From: Acinetobacter sp. Ac_5812
GTDB taxonomy: Bacteria > Pseudomonadota > Gammaproteobacteria > Pseudomonadales > Moraxellaceae
DNA length: 48,855 nucleotides
Direction: 5' to 3'
Assembly: GCF_013072695.1 (NCBI RefSeq)
Contig: NZ_LXUK01000019.1
Coordinates: 1-48,855 of the forward strand
Shown here: piece after piece, positions 35,056 through 46,000 of the stretch
Numbering within the stretch: the first letter of the stretch is position 1
How the letters are laid out: each line of letters starts with the position of its first letter
Translations under genes and position numbers: made by a program
Notes under the pieces: model-generated
Databases searched by the model: none
Told to the model about the DNA's origin: nothing
What the model saw: only the letters and a program-made list of their open reading frames with translations

Positions 35056-35245
35056 GCAGAAATGTCCTTCAATAATTCTGTGCTTATTATCCTTAGCACA
35101 GCACAAATTGACAATTTATAAATGCAAGCTTTGTAGAGATTAATGGCAGAAAGCTGCGGCTCATGGTACACGCATGCGACATATTGCCAATTTACTGCAA
35201 CATCTTTGCTCTTATAATAAGCCTTTCTCTCATTCCTCTATCGTA

Positions 35246-35620
35246 ATGACGCAATACTCTCCCTATAAAGGCAAAAGTGGCATTAAGCGGATTTTAAATG
35301 CCACAGGCTATTCCATTGCTGGCTTTAAAGCTGCTTTTAGCCATGAAGCTGCCTTCCGACAAATCCTATTACTTAATGTGATCTTGATCCCGATTAGCTT
35401 CTTCGTACACGTATCCGCCGTTGAACAAGCGCTTATGGTAGCTGTCTGTTTATTGGCGATTATTGTCGAGCTATTTAATTCCGCCATTGAAGCCGTTGTC
35501 GATCGTGTGTCCTTAGAAAAAAATCCATTGTCTAAGAATGCAAAAGATATGGGTAGTGCTGCGCAATTTGTATCTTTAGCGATTATTTTCTTTACGTGGA
35601 TGATTATTTTGTTTAGATAA
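35246..35620 (+). CDS. dgkA: Diacylglycerol kinase
   Basis: The 124-residue protein has three TM helices and the DgkA catalytic motif ELFNSAIEAVVDR plus KDMGSAAQFV. It phosphorylates diacylglycerol at the inner membrane. The frame opens at 35174, but ATG 35246 (MTQYSPYKGKSG) gives the family length. Confidence 0.95.
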   Translation: MTQYSPYKGKSGIKRILNATGYSIAGFKAAFSHEAAFRQILLLNVILIPISFFVHVSAVEQALMVAVCLLAIIVELFNSAIEAVVDRVSLEKNPLSKNAKDMGSAAQFVSLAIIFFTWMIILFR

Positions 35621-35680
35621 AAGCTGAAAAAGGTTGTCTCTATGCTAATACAGTCAACCTAGAACGGCTATGATCTTAGA

Positions 35681-35734
35681 GAGGAGCGTTTAAAACTAAT
35701 GCTAGCCAATTTGCATTAACCCCAAACGCTCCTC
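35681..35734. repeat. Nested inverted repeat between dgkA and the second adhesin
   Basis: GAGGAGCGTTT pairs with AAACGCTCCTC (11 of 11), enclosing a second arm TAATGC/GCATTA. It lies in the 143-nt gap between two convergent genes. A loose T-rich tail (TTATTATTGTTATTTT) follows on the plus strand, so it may end dgkA transcripts, but the loop is unusually complex for a terminator. Confidence 0.55.
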
Positions 35735-35763
35735 CTTATTATTGTTATTTTGCGCTCAGTAAT

Positions 35764-38700
35764 TTACTTACCGCCAAATAAGTAAGCAACGCCGACTCGC
35801 CCACCAAACTCATTTCCTCCTGCAAAACCTAAAGCACCACTTGCTGAAATACGATCAGTAAAAGAGGTTACCACTCCAATAGATCCAGCAGTTTCGCCTT
35901 CATAATGCCCTACACCTCCAAAAACAGCGACTTGACCTGACTGAATATTTGGCACAGCTTGTTGAGCAGCTAGTGCAATAGCAATACCGCGATAAGCAGT
36001 TTTTTGCACATCATCGACACGACGATTCAATTGATCAGCACGGCTATCTAAACGATTAATTTCACCTTGAACCTCCTTACCTTGCAATATAATTCGATCT
36101 GCGACAACTTGACCAGTCGTAACATGACCTGAATCAATTGTCGTTTTCTGTTCAGTGGTCGTCGATTGTCCAGATGTGTCTGTATTGGTTTGAGTCGCTG
36201 TTAAAACTACACCTTTCACAGTATCAGTGCGCGTTGCGGTTGTACTCGTTATGGACTTATCAGAGGCAATTTTGCTTTCAGTATGACTAAGCGACGAAGA
36301 TTCACCAATACCAAATTTATCTACAACATTCACTTGCTTCTTCGAAACCGTTGTCCCTACTCCGCTTGCAGTAGTGGTCTTTTCAGAACCATAAATGGTT
36401 GACGTAGTACTACTATCCGTACGCTTTACGGTTTCATTACCACGTGTAATACTGACTGTATCTTTACCATCAGCTGCCAGTGACTCTGTCCATTCATGTT
36501 TATCTACAGATTTTACTTCACGTTTCGCTAATAGATAATCTTTGCCCTGAACAGCGTTCAACTCACCACGATTGGCATCTTCAACATTACCTGTTGTATT
36601 GTTAATTACAGTACTATTTTGACTTTCAACTTTGTAAGTAAACCCACTATTGTCAGTATTTTTAGCTTTTAATTCACTTGTTGTTGCTGAACTATCATCA
36701 AAGACCACACCATCTTTTTGACCAGCTCGATATTCAATATTCTGTTCAGTTGTATTTGCAATCAAATTACGAGTTGAACCATTAACATTTGTCGCCACTT
36801 TCGAAGAATCAGTAACGATCATCTCATCAGCCTTTCGCTCCTGACCAATCTGATAAAGATTTTGAGTTGTTTTAATTGTTTGTTTATCACTCATTGTACC
36901 TTGTTCAACAGGCTTACCCTTCACTAGAATGATGTCACCATCAGCATCTTGCCTAAATGTTTTACCTGAATTTTCAGTTTGGGTCGTTGTAACTGATTCA
37001 CGATATTTATCAGCTTTTCCTTTATTAAATAAAGTAATTGTAGATTCTTGGTTATCTGTACCTTTTACAGTCCCTGTTGTTCCATCCGCATAAGTTATGG
37101 TTTGGATATTAGTCTTGGTTGTTGTGCTTTCTAATGCTTTAACACCGCCATCCTGATATGTTTTGTTGTCCTCTACATTTGAAATATTCAGCTTTTGATC
37201 AATAATAATATTGCCTGCTCGAGCATTTTTAACTGCTAAACCAGCTGCTACAGTTCCATCATTTCGTAAAGTATTGCTGTCAATATTGGCTTTGGCTGTA
37301 CCAGTATAGTTATAACCAAGATTGCTCGTTATGGCATTTGAATTAATTTCATCTGCACTGTCTTTCAAAACAGTTTGCGCTAATTCTTTTCCTTTTGCAT
37401 AGTCAACAGTGGTTATATTATCGTGACCACTCCGACTCTTTTGAACCGTGCCCACAGCATCTGTCGTTTTACTTTCATAAGAAGCCGTAGAAATGTTTTC
37501 ACGTACTTTATCTTGCCCTTCCTGAAATAAGCGATCTGTTTGTTGACTTGCTTGTTTATCGTAAGCAACTGTATTTACAACAGGCTGAGTACCTTTAAAA
37601 ATAATATTACCATTCAAACGATCAAACTCAGTTTCAATTGTTTCACTCGTGGTCGTCGCTACAGCCTCACGGTGAAGTGCATTTTTACCAACTGAATACA
37701 CTTTAATATCAGTTTCATTTCCCCCTTTGTCAGCACTGTATATGGTGCTTCCATCTTTAGAGGTTTCTTTATTATCCCAAGTGAACTTATCGGTGGTATG
37801 GTAAGCAATCTCCTGTCCCATTGTCACCTTATCATTACGGTTATAGGATCCAAGTTCTGTAGTCACTGTCTGTTGTTCAGCTGCTTTGGTCTCTAATGGT
37901 TTACCCGCTTTAAACGTCACCTCACTACGAATATCGCTCCCATTAACGTCTTGCCCAATCACAACATAATAATGATCTGTTCCCTCTGCATCTTTCCAGT
38001 TATGAACATCGGCTGCTGTAAATTTGTTCCCATTTACATCAACAGCGACAGTACCGATTTTAAAGTCATCTGCTTTTGCAGATTCAGTCACTGTGACACC
38101 CATGATTTTGCTTAGGAATTTATTATCGTGAATCCCACCCCATACAAGATCACGATCAACTTCAATATTTTCTTGTGGGTTACGTGCATATATTGTGCTG
38201 TTATCCAGTGAAGTCTTCCAATGTTCTTGGAAGTCTCCATCTTGTTTATGGGTCACAACCTTACTTGCTGTACCTTTCATGGTAGATTTTTGGACATCTG
38301 TATCCGTCCAAATCGTTGGTGTACCATCATTTAAAATTTGCGTATTGTAAGCATCACCTTTAAGAATACCGCGCTTGCTATTATCTGCCGTATAACGAGT
38401 TGGCTGATAAGCTGAGTCATACGACTCAAAGGTATTCTTCTCTTCAGTTTCAGTCTTTATTGTTGGCTTAGCATTAGTTAATACAACTTCACCATTTTCA
38501 TTAGTTACAAAATCTCGATATTTTTGTTCTGAACTCGATTTAGATGTACGAATGAAATCTAAAGCATCACTAGCGCCTAAAGCAGCTTGGTTAAACTGTG
38601 TTTCAGTAAACTCATTTCCTACCTTATCAACACGAATAAAACCATCCAGCATACTTTCTTTCGTATTATCCTGAGACCATTTAGATTCTTTTTTATAATC

Positions 38701-39708
38701 TAGCCCTGCTGTATTTACATCATCATAATCTAAATTTTTGGAACTAAATGCTGATTTATTAGTATCTACTGTAGATTCTATAACCGACTTTCTATCTGCA
38801 CTTAAATTAAAAGCAACAACATCTTTGGTTGGATCATTATTTTGATGCTGATAATCAGTAGAAACCGTATGATTTGACCAACTTTGCTCACCACTAGACA
38901 GCATGCCTTCTGCATTTTTACTTGTGACCTTACCTGTTGCTGAATCTGACGTAGATTGATACTTAACATCATTTTGGCTAAATTTAGATTCAACCGTACC
39001 AACACGAATCGTTTGCCCAGAAATAGGCTTACCATCCGCTCCTAGTTTTGCTTCTGTAGTCAAATTAGAATTTGTGATTGAAAACTTTGCAGAACGCATA
39101 TGTTCGTCAGTAGCCGCGTATGCCACATCTTCACTTAAACCCGCATTACTTTCTGTATGTGCACCAATCACTGTATTCACATCATCTGCAGCAAATGTAA
39201 ATCCCGTATCATCTAGACGTTCAGAAGTTACCTCAATTTCAGTAGCAGGATTAACTGTTTTATCAAGTTGAACTCTCGTATTCGCAGTTCGAGTGATGTT
39301 TCCTGTTGCCAATGTATCATTCCAACTCATTAAGTTGGTTGTTGTTCCATCCACGGTTGACGTTGTATTTTTATTATCACGAGATTCTAAAAGCCCCTTA
39401 CGGATTTCCTGATAGGTGTAATTACGATAATTAATACCACCAACCTGTGTTTCTGGCCCATTTACAACAGGTGAAGTTTGGCTAACAAGCGCTCCAACCT
39501 GTTTCGTTCCTTCCATAATAATATCTTTTTCAGAAGTATAACGTCCTGCTTGGGCATCAGAGTCCTCTGTACCTACAGTTTGTTGATAATCATTATTTAA
39601 TACAGTATCGGTTTTGGTCTCAGTTAATTGTGTTGGCGCAGCAAATGTCATTCCAGATACAGCGGCTACAGCCAATGCAATAGACGTTTTTTTTAAATGT
39701 GAACTCAT
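35764..39708 (-). CDS. Trimeric autotransporter adhesin with atypical passenger and YadA anchor
   Basis: The complete 1,314-residue protein has an ordinary signal peptide (ending near TFAAPTQ), not an ESPR. The C-terminal 110 or so residues are a stalk (INRLDSRADQLNRRVDDVQ) and a YadA anchor barrel ending in VAYLFGGK. Between them, about 1,150 residues are Asn/Thr/Ser/Lys-rich, with very few hydrophobic runs and no YadA-head or neck repeats. Degenerate long-period repeats are visible: segments with KGxPV...KQ...LxQxGQ recur near 36815-37000, 37480-37680 and 38345-38560. The RBS AGGAGAG lies 6 nt before ATG 39708. It is divergent from an HTH gene that may regulate it. Confidence 0.92.
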   Translation of the reverse strand: MSSHLKKTSIALAVAAVSGMTFAAPTQLTETKTDTVLNNDYQQTVGTEDSDAQAGRYTSEKDIIMEGTKQVGALVSQTSPVVNGPETQVGGINYRNYTYQEIRKGLLESRDNKNTTSTVDGTTTNLMSWNDTLATGNITRTANTRVQLDKTVNPATEIEVTSERLDDTGFTFAADDVNTVIGAHTESNAGLSEDVAYAATDEHMRSAKFSITNSNLTTEAKLGADGKPISGQTIRVGTVESKFSQNDVKYQSTSDSATGKVTSKNAEGMLSSGEQSWSNHTVSTDYQHQNNDPTKDVVAFNLSADRKSVIESTVDTNKSAFSSKNLDYDDVNTAGLDYKKESKWSQDNTKESMLDGFIRVDKVGNEFTETQFNQAALGASDALDFIRTSKSSSEQKYRDFVTNENGEVVLTNAKPTIKTETEEKNTFESYDSAYQPTRYTADNSKRGILKGDAYNTQILNDGTPTIWTDTDVQKSTMKGTASKVVTHKQDGDFQEHWKTSLDNSTIYARNPQENIEVDRDLVWGGIHDNKFLSKIMGVTVTESAKADDFKIGTVAVDVNGNKFTAADVHNWKDAEGTDHYYVVIGQDVNGSDIRSEVTFKAGKPLETKAAEQQTVTTELGSYNRNDKVTMGQEIAYHTTDKFTWDNKETSKDGSTIYSADKGGNETDIKVYSVGKNALHREAVATTTSETIETEFDRLNGNIIFKGTQPVVNTVAYDKQASQQTDRLFQEGQDKVRENISTASYESKTTDAVGTVQKSRSGHDNITTVDYAKGKELAQTVLKDSADEINSNAITSNLGYNYTGTAKANIDSNTLRNDGTVAAGLAVKNARAGNIIIDQKLNISNVEDNKTYQDGGVKALESTTTKTNIQTITYADGTTGTVKGTDNQESTITLFNKGKADKYRESVTTTQTENSGKTFRQDADGDIILVKGKPVEQGTMSDKQTIKTTQNLYQIGQERKADEMIVTDSSKVATNVNGSTRNLIANTTEQNIEYRAGQKDGVVFDDSSATTSELKAKNTDNSGFTYKVESQNSTVINNTTGNVEDANRGELNAVQGKDYLLAKREVKSVDKHEWTESLAADGKDTVSITRGNETVKRTDSSTTSTIYGSEKTTTASGVGTTVSKKQVNVVDKFGIGESSSLSHTESKIASDKSITSTTATRTDTVKGVVLTATQTNTDTSGQSTTTEQKTTIDSGHVTTGQVVADRIILQGKEVQGEINRLDSRADQLNRRVDDVQKTAYRGIAIALAAQQAVPNIQSGQVAVFGGVGHYEGETAGSIGVVTSFTDRISASGALGFAGGNEFGGRVGVAYLFGGK

Positions 39709-40011
39709 TTCTATCTCTCCTGTTTTAATTTTTTTGAGATTTCCTATTTAAAAACAACTTCTTATAATATTTTTGAAATAATTTATTAATTAGGATTCCC
39801 TCAATGAAGAATTCTAGTTTTACTTTAGAATTTTATCAATCAAAATTTGATATTAAATATTTTTTTCTAATCTATGTCTTTTCTTTTCAAACTACAAAAA
39901 TCATATATGCTCTATCTTGATCTTGTATACCAAGATAAAATAAAGTAGATAAGCTCATGGTTATAAATAAGATTTTATTTTCTGATCAGTCAAGAAGGCT
40001 CAACATCTTTT
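39709..40011. other. 302-nt intergenic region between divergent adhesin and HTH genes
   Basis: Very AT-rich. It holds the adhesin RBS, the inverted repeat at 39920-39936 and a probable HTH promoter (TTGATC at 39917 with an A/T-rich -10 near 39940). I see no further gene in it. Confidence 0.6.
39920..39936. promoter_or_regulatory. Inverted repeat ATCTTG-N5-CAAGAT, candidate operator
   Basis: Perfect 6-bp arms flank TATAC, preceded by another TATCTTG copy. It overlaps the likely promoter of the HTH gene, 75 nt before ATG 40012, so autoregulation or control of both divergent genes is possible. Confidence 0.5.
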
Positions 40012-40410
40012 ATGCACGAAACAAATGAAAAACAGGCTTTTAGCCAAAGACTGAAAGAGACACTTTCAAATCATTCATGGGCTAAAACAAGCCCAACATG
40101 GTTAGCGAGAGAATTTAATCTACGATATAGTGGAAAATCAGTAAGTATCCAAACTGCAAACAATTGGTTATTAGGCGTAGCAATTCCCAGCCAAGATAAA
40201 CTTCAACTTTTGGCAGCATGGCTAGAAGTATCTAGTCAATGGTTACGTTTTGGTAATGCAACACATGAAATTCAGCATCCAGAAATGGTTCATTCAGGTA
40301 TACAACTTGTACAGCAAGACTTACCTGAGAAATTTGCACAACTCTCGCCAAAGCAAAAACAACTGGTCTATGAATTAATTAATGCATTAATTGATACTAA
40401 TCAGCAATAA
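40012..40410 (+). CDS. XRE-like helix-turn-helix regulator, 132 aa
   Basis: The N-terminal half has an XRE/phage-repressor-like HTH: FSQRLKETLSNH, SPTWLAREFNLRYSG, SVSIQTANNWLLGVAIP and KLQLLAAWLEVSSQWLRFG. The C-terminal tail is helical (LSPKQKQLVYELINALI). This N-terminal layout, with an extra Lys/Ser loop before the recognition helix, recalls small Acinetobacter HTH proteins of unknown role. It is divergent from the adhesin gene and convergent with a small ORF it overlaps by 14 nt. Confidence 0.85.
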   Translation: MHETNEKQAFSQRLKETLSNHSWAKTSPTWLAREFNLRYSGKSVSIQTANNWLLGVAIPSQDKLQLLAAWLEVSSQWLRFGNATHEIQHPEMVHSGIQLVQQDLPEKFAQLSPKQKQLVYELINALIDTNQQ

Positions 40411-40579
40411 AATCTTGATTAATGATTTTTACAATATAGAGCTTAAGTGCTTCATTTTCTTTCTTTAATAAATTCAATTCTTCTACCAACTTAAAATAAT
40501 TCATTTTATATTTATATAAATCTTTGACTTCAATGACTGGATATAACTCAAAATCTCCTACTTTATTAAAATTAATCAT
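40397..40579 (-). CDS. Small hypothetical coiled-coil protein, 60 aa
   Basis: The 60 residues include MNYFKLVEELNLLKKENEAL, a leucine-rich coiled coil. AGGA lies 6 nt before ATG 40579, a good RBS. Its 3' end overlaps the HTH gene by 14 nt on the opposite strand. It is supported by the RBS and codon-like composition only; no family is recognised. Confidence 0.45.
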   Translation of the reverse strand: MINFNKVGDFELYPVIEVKDLYKYKMNYFKLVEELNLLKKENEALKLYIVKIINQDFIAD

Positions 40580-40791
40580 GAAATTTCCTACCTAGAAAGT
40601 CATTTTCGAAAACACACTTTTTTAATCAACCACAAATTCATTTAAAATAAAAAATATTATAGGTGTTATTTATATACTTACTCTGCTTTAATTTAGCTCT
40701 TATTATAATATATTAAATTAATCTCAAATCTACACACTAGACGAAGAATGTCACAAATTATCAACTATTATAATTTTTAATGTTTATATAA

Positions 40792-40819
40792 AAAAATCCC
40801 TGCCTAGACAGGGATTTTT
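40792..40819 (-). terminator. Terminator of groES-groL
   Basis: AATCCCTG and CAGGGATT pair around a short loop with A/T runs on both sides, 22 nt after the groL stop. Confidence 0.85.
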
Positions 40820-40840
40820 CTGATCTAGACGATGATGTAA

Positions 40841-42493
<1,653 letters not shown>

Positions 42494-42533
42494 TTAAATA
42501 CTGTATCTGATTAATTTGTGAGTTATATATCGA

Positions 42534-42824
42534 TTAGCCTTCAAGTACAGCTAAGATATCTGACTCTTTCATGATCAAGAGTTCTTCACCGCTTACTTTT
42601 ACTGTTGTACCTGCATAAGTACCGAACAATACTTTATCGCCAACTTTAACGTCTAAAGCACGAACGCCATTGTCAGTGATTTGACCATTACCTACTGCGA
42701 TTACTTCACCTTGAGATGGTTTTTCAGCAGCAGAACCTGGAAGTAAAATACCACCAGCCGTTTTAGTTTCTTCTTCTACGCGACGAATCACAACACGATC
42801 ATGTAATGGACGAATGTTGCTCAT
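42534..42824 (-). CDS. groS: Co-chaperonin GroES (10 kDa)
   Basis: The 96-residue protein has [12 protein letters not shown], the mobile loop [16 protein letters not shown], and [25 protein letters not shown]. The start is ATG 42824, with GGAG 6 nt upstream; the ATG at 42836 is part of the same leader. A sigma-32-like promoter lies about 85 nt before it. Confidence 0.99.
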   Translation of the reverse strand: MSNIRPLHDRVVIRRVEEETKTAGGILLPGSAAEKPSQGEVIAVGNGQITDNGVRALDVKVGDKVLFGTYAGTTVKVSGEELLIMKESDILAVLEG

Positions 42825-42908
42825 AGTTAACTCCATCAGACTTAGTCTTTTTGATTAATTCGTATCGCCAATTCATGGCAATACATAAAATTTTGATATG
42901 CCACTTTT

Positions 42909-42934
42909 GTGGGGTTAAAAAAAATAGCTTCAAG
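42909..42934 (-). promoter_or_regulatory. Sigma-32 (RpoH)-type heat-shock promoter of groES-groL
   Basis: On the minus strand CTTGAA (-35) and CCCCAC (-10, consensus CCCCATNT) are 14 nt apart. This is the expected heat-shock element for groESL in gammaproteobacteria. Confidence 0.8.
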
Positions 42935-43011
42935 GGGAGATTTAAAAAAAACTCGACTTTTTTAGTATTTTTTCTTCAAACTGATTTTGATTGAACAAAT
43001 TGTCTACAGCC

Positions 43012-43040
43012 AAGAAAAAGAGCTGTCATTGACAGCTCTT
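43012..43040 (-). terminator. Terminator of the Ig-repeat adhesin
   Basis: AAGAGCTGTCA and TGACAGCTCTT pair (11 bp) with a T-run on the minus strand (TTTTTCTTGG). It follows the adhesin stop by 20 nt. Confidence 0.8.
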
Positions 43041-43060
43041 AGATTTTCATAAAAAAATGT

Positions 43061-46000
43061 TTAAAAAATAATTTGGTGATTACCCAATAATTCACTCAAT
43101 GTTGTATTGACATTGTTGAGTGTCACGAGTTGAACCGGATCATAAGCAGAGGCTTCACCATCTCGATCAAGACTCACAATAGTATGGTCTCCCTCTTGAT
43201 TCACTTGAATAAATTTTTCCAGAGAAGCTACTGAGCCATTACCAGAATAGTCCACCAATAATTGGCTTAAATCGATTTTATCGGCTTGTGTATCATCCTG
43301 TGAATTAGCAACATGGAAATCCTGCCAGTTATCCATCAACCCATCACTAGAGTTCAATACATTATAAATCACCGTATCTGAACCAGCACCTCCAACATAG
43401 GTATCATGGCCACCACGCCCATCCAGAATATTGTTCCCAGCGTTCCCTGTAATCACATTATCCAATCCATTACCAGTCGCATTGAGATTTGCACTGCCAA
43501 TCAATTCTATATCTTCAACATAACGACCACTTTCTAGATAGTTATCCGCACTCGCTGGATCATTCACCGAATCATAATGGTCCATCAAACTATAACTGAC
43601 AGAACTGATGACCTTGTCATATCCCCCTAAATCGACATCTCTATAGCCAGAAGCAACCAACTGATTATCCCAATAACCACTTTCGACCCATCTATCTTCA
43701 TAATGGCTGGTATCAATCCAAACATCCTCATAATGGCTAGTATCGACCCAAACATCTTCATAATGGCTGGTATCCACCCAAACATTCTCATAATGACTGG
43801 TATCAACCCAATTATCTTGTACACCAAAATACGTTAGCTCATAGCCTTCTTGCCATTGCCCTGTGTCAAAATCATAGTATTGATGTAAATACTGGCTGTA
43901 GTCACTTTCTGTCGTACCATCATCAATATAGGTAATACCATATTGATCTTGATAAACCTGATAAGTAACTGAATATCCGCTTTCGATCCATTGCTGCTCA
44001 TCATGCCCCTCTTCAACCCATTGCTGCTCATAGTTACCACTTTCAAACCATTGCTGCTCATAATGACCTTCTTCAATCCATTCAGTCGTATAGTAGCTAT
44101 TGTCCACCCAAACCTGTTCATAGGTTTCATAATATTCGACGATATATTCCTGAACAAAATCAGCCCCATGGTCGATTTGGTAAATATTATCGGTGTTATC
44201 TCCTTTAAATTGATCGGCTACAATGTGCGGGATCTCCGCCGGATTGAGCGTCACCGTTGTGCTATGATTTCCAGCACGATCCACAACAGTTAAGTCAAAT
44301 GAAGTAACCGCACCATCCATATAAATAGAGAATGTCCCCTCCACACTTACGGTTGTGCTATTGGTATAAGGCTCCAGATCTGGATAATAATAAGTGACTT
44401 CAACAGTCGCATTGCTCTCGGCCTGTCCAATGAGATAACTCCACTCATTGATTCCAAGTTGTGTGGCTACATCAGGGGCTACCGTATCATTTGTAGCGAT
44501 GATTGTGGTGCTTGGACTTTCATTCTGATTCGCGTCAACCACTTTGACGGTTAAGCTTTCGCCATGCCAATATGGATACCATAAACTGGTGATAAAGGTG
44601 CCATTACTGTCTACAGTCGCCTGTCCAACTTGGCTATTGTTTACATCAAAAATATAAACAGTTAAATAAGCTTCAGCCTGCCCAGACAACACCTGCCCCT
44701 CACTCAATAACAACTGTGTAGCAGCTGCAGGCGCGGTACTATCTATTGGTGCAGCAACTTCGGTGTAGCCACTTTGATATCCATTTTCTTCGACCACAAC
44801 CCGGAGAAGCGCTCCGTTTGCCTGAGGTGGATATAACTGAACACTAAAATGCCCGGACTCATCGACTGTACCGCCACCAATAACATTACTTTGCGTATCA
44901 ACAATACGTACATAACTATTGGCTGCTGCATCCCCCTCCATGAAAAACCCATTTTCAGAGATCGCCACATTTTCTGCAGGACTTGGCGCATGACTATCAA
45001 CACTAAACGTCATGTTAAACGGATGACTCTCGTTTTTCGCTAAATCAGTTGCCGTAATAAAAAGTTGCTCGCCGCGCAGAATTTGTGGATAAATACTAAG
45101 ATTAAAATATCCAGTGTCATCCACTTGATATTCAGCTCGTAGATCTCCATCAGCATCCACAATCTTGATTGTAGCTTTGGGCTCTGTTTGCCCAGTGATC
45201 CCATATCCATCATCATTGATTGCGACGTCCTCAATAACAGGAATCGTATTATCTAAAGGCGCAATAATTTCTGTAACTGAGCTATATTGATTTGTCTCAT
45301 AATCAAACACACGGACTTGTAATGTTTGTCCTTGCAAATAATAATCATTGAGCTGGATACTAAATGTGCCATCTTCATTTACCGTTGAATTCCACCCACC
45401 ACTGTCAACACGTACACCGGCCGTATTGGTCACAGCAATATAGAAACCAGCAGTTGCCATACCTGTTAAAATATGACCTTCTGCATCTAGCGCTACACCT
45501 GTTGCCGCTTCAGGTGTATCCACCAATGCTGGTAAAAGTTTATGCACAGGTTCACTACGATTTCCTGCAGCATCTTTCACCACAATACTCAATTCTTGTG
45601 TCTGAAATTGGCTCAAATTAATCCATTGGCTGAAGATACCATTATAAGTTACATAAGCTGAGCTAATCAGCGCCCCATATCGATCTGTAATTTCAACAAG
45701 TGCCTGAGGCTCTGCTTCACCTGAGATCCAACCATCTGGTGTAATTGTAACGTTTCCTGCGGCCAAAGGCGCAATATCATCATTCAGCGCAATTGCTGTT
45801 ATTGGAGTGCTTTGATTTTGTGCACGATCAAGCACAATAAATATAAGCTCTTGTCCATCTAGAAAAACCTGATTGAAAGAACCAGACACATTTCCTTCAC
45901 TATCGGTATAACCTTGTCCCACCTCAATACCGTTATAAAGAACTTTAATATAACTATTCGCTTCCGCAATCGCAGTGAAGGCCAATCCATTTTCATTAAA

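Noticed and set aside
35174..35245. Upstream extension of dgkA
   Set aside because: It adds 24 residues not seen in DgkA; the family length fits ATG 35246.
43699..43818. CRISPR array
   Set aside because: The 30-bp repeats are directly adjacent with no unique spacers, and they are in frame within a coding region.
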